5,978 bases of DNA, taken from positions 1 to 5,978 of the forward strand of contig JAUWYT010000112.1 of the NCBI GenBank assembly GCA_030615705.1. The letters run 5' to 3'. This DNA comes from Chloroflexota bacterium (GTDB taxonomy: Bacteria; Chloroflexota; Anaerolineae; VGOG01). A program made the translations under genes and the position numbers. The notes below the pieces were generated by a model. That model saw only the letters and a list, made by a program, of their open reading frames with translations. It had not been told where the DNA came from and did no database searches. Shown here one piece after another: positions 5,700-5,978 of this stretch (positions within the stretch are counted from its first letter, which is position 1; every line of letters begins with the position of its first letter).

Positions 5700-5978
5700 C
5701 TAATACTTGCGGAAGTCTCCGGACATTTGCAGGTCGAGCACGTTGGTCCTGGTTACCCGTTTTATCATCTTGAACCAAGCGGAATCGTCCTCCTTGCCCT
5801 CAGGCGGGCTGGGGATTTCCCAGTCCTCTCCTGGCCCATAGCCGGCTGCTCGAAGGGCCTCTTCTATCGTGCCTGGCTCCAGGCGGGCCGAGTCATAGCC
5901 AACGATGACTCGCTTGAAAGTGCTGCTGGCCAGGACCTCCTCCACGCCATCCAATTGCAGCAAAGCGTCACGCACAGC
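5700..5978 (-). CDS. Heavy-metal-associated (HMA) domain-like protein, C-terminal part
   Basis: The frame is open to the window edge and ends in TAG at 5700-5702; the 5' end lies outside. The GTG at 5973-5975 is probably an internal valine, because VRDALLQLDGVEEV aligns with the first helix and turn of HMA domains (typically xVekAL..ldGV..v). The visible part continues as the domain should: strand KRVIVGYDSARL, helix GTIEEALRAAGYG. This is most of a ferredoxin-like beta-alpha-beta-beta-alpha-beta fold; the metal-binding CXXC, which sits just before the first helix, would be off the window and cannot be checked. After the domain comes a charged tail of about 40 residues (PSPPEGKEDDSAWFK to FRKY). 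It is 57 nt upstream of cooS on the same strand, so a role in metal handling for the nickel enzyme is conceivable but unproven. Confidence 0.7.
   Translation of the reverse strand, partial: AVRDALLQLDGVEEVLASSTFKRVIVGYDSARLEPGTIEEALRAAGYGPGEDWEIPSPPEGKEDDSAWFKMIKRVTRTNVLDLQMSGDFRKY

Noticed and set aside
5973..5975. GTG as the start codon of the HMA-like protein
   Set aside because: Starting there would remove the first strand and metal-binding loop; the frame is open to the window edge and the residue aligns as an internal valine.

Overview
The window carries part of a Wood-Ljungdahl (reductive acetyl-CoA) carbonyl-branch locus, and every supported gene lies on the minus strand. In transcription order (right to left) it holds: the 3' part of a small heavy-metal-associated (HMA-like) protein; cooS, the Ni-Fe carbon monoxide dehydrogenase; the wreck of a RelB/RelE-type toxin-antitoxin pair; an unrecognised 131-residue protein; acsB, a full-length bacterial-type acetyl-CoA synthase; and the first 33 codons of acsD, the small subunit of the corrinoid iron-sulfur protein. 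CooS reduces CO2 to CO, the A-cluster of AcsB joins CO, a methyl group and CoA into acetyl-CoA, and the corrinoid protein (AcsD with a partner outside the window) delivers the methyl group. All metal ligands of the CooS B- and C-clusters and of the ACS A-cluster are present, so both enzymes look functional.

The organism is an anaerobic bacterium with the bacterial form of the pathway: the ACS keeps the N-terminal CODH-binding region that archaeal CdhC lacks. GC content is moderately high. The heptad repeats beside acsB and the style of the antitoxin remnant remind me of uncultured Chloroflexota (Anaerolineae or Dehalococcoidia). That placement is inference only; other acetogenic or CO-using lineages are possible.

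Layout: 1-101 acsD 5' end; 121-206 two opposed arrays of 7-bp repeats in the acsB-acsD gap; 210-2489 acsB; 2490-2666 a leader-like gap with a 12-codon ORF and two interleaved inverted repeats; 2667-3062 orphan protein; 3063-3668 an accessory stretch with a frameshifted antitoxin, a 21-codon toxin stub and a 12-bp inverted repeat; 3669-5642 cooS; 5643-5699 a short gap with a hairpin; 5700-5978 the HMA-like gene, running off the window.

The core enzymes are ordinary. The unusual content is the insertion between cooS and acsB: an apparently dead toxin-antitoxin module and an orphan gene within a catabolic/anabolic core operon, with structured intercistronic DNA on both sides. I found no convincing evidence of a wholly new system.
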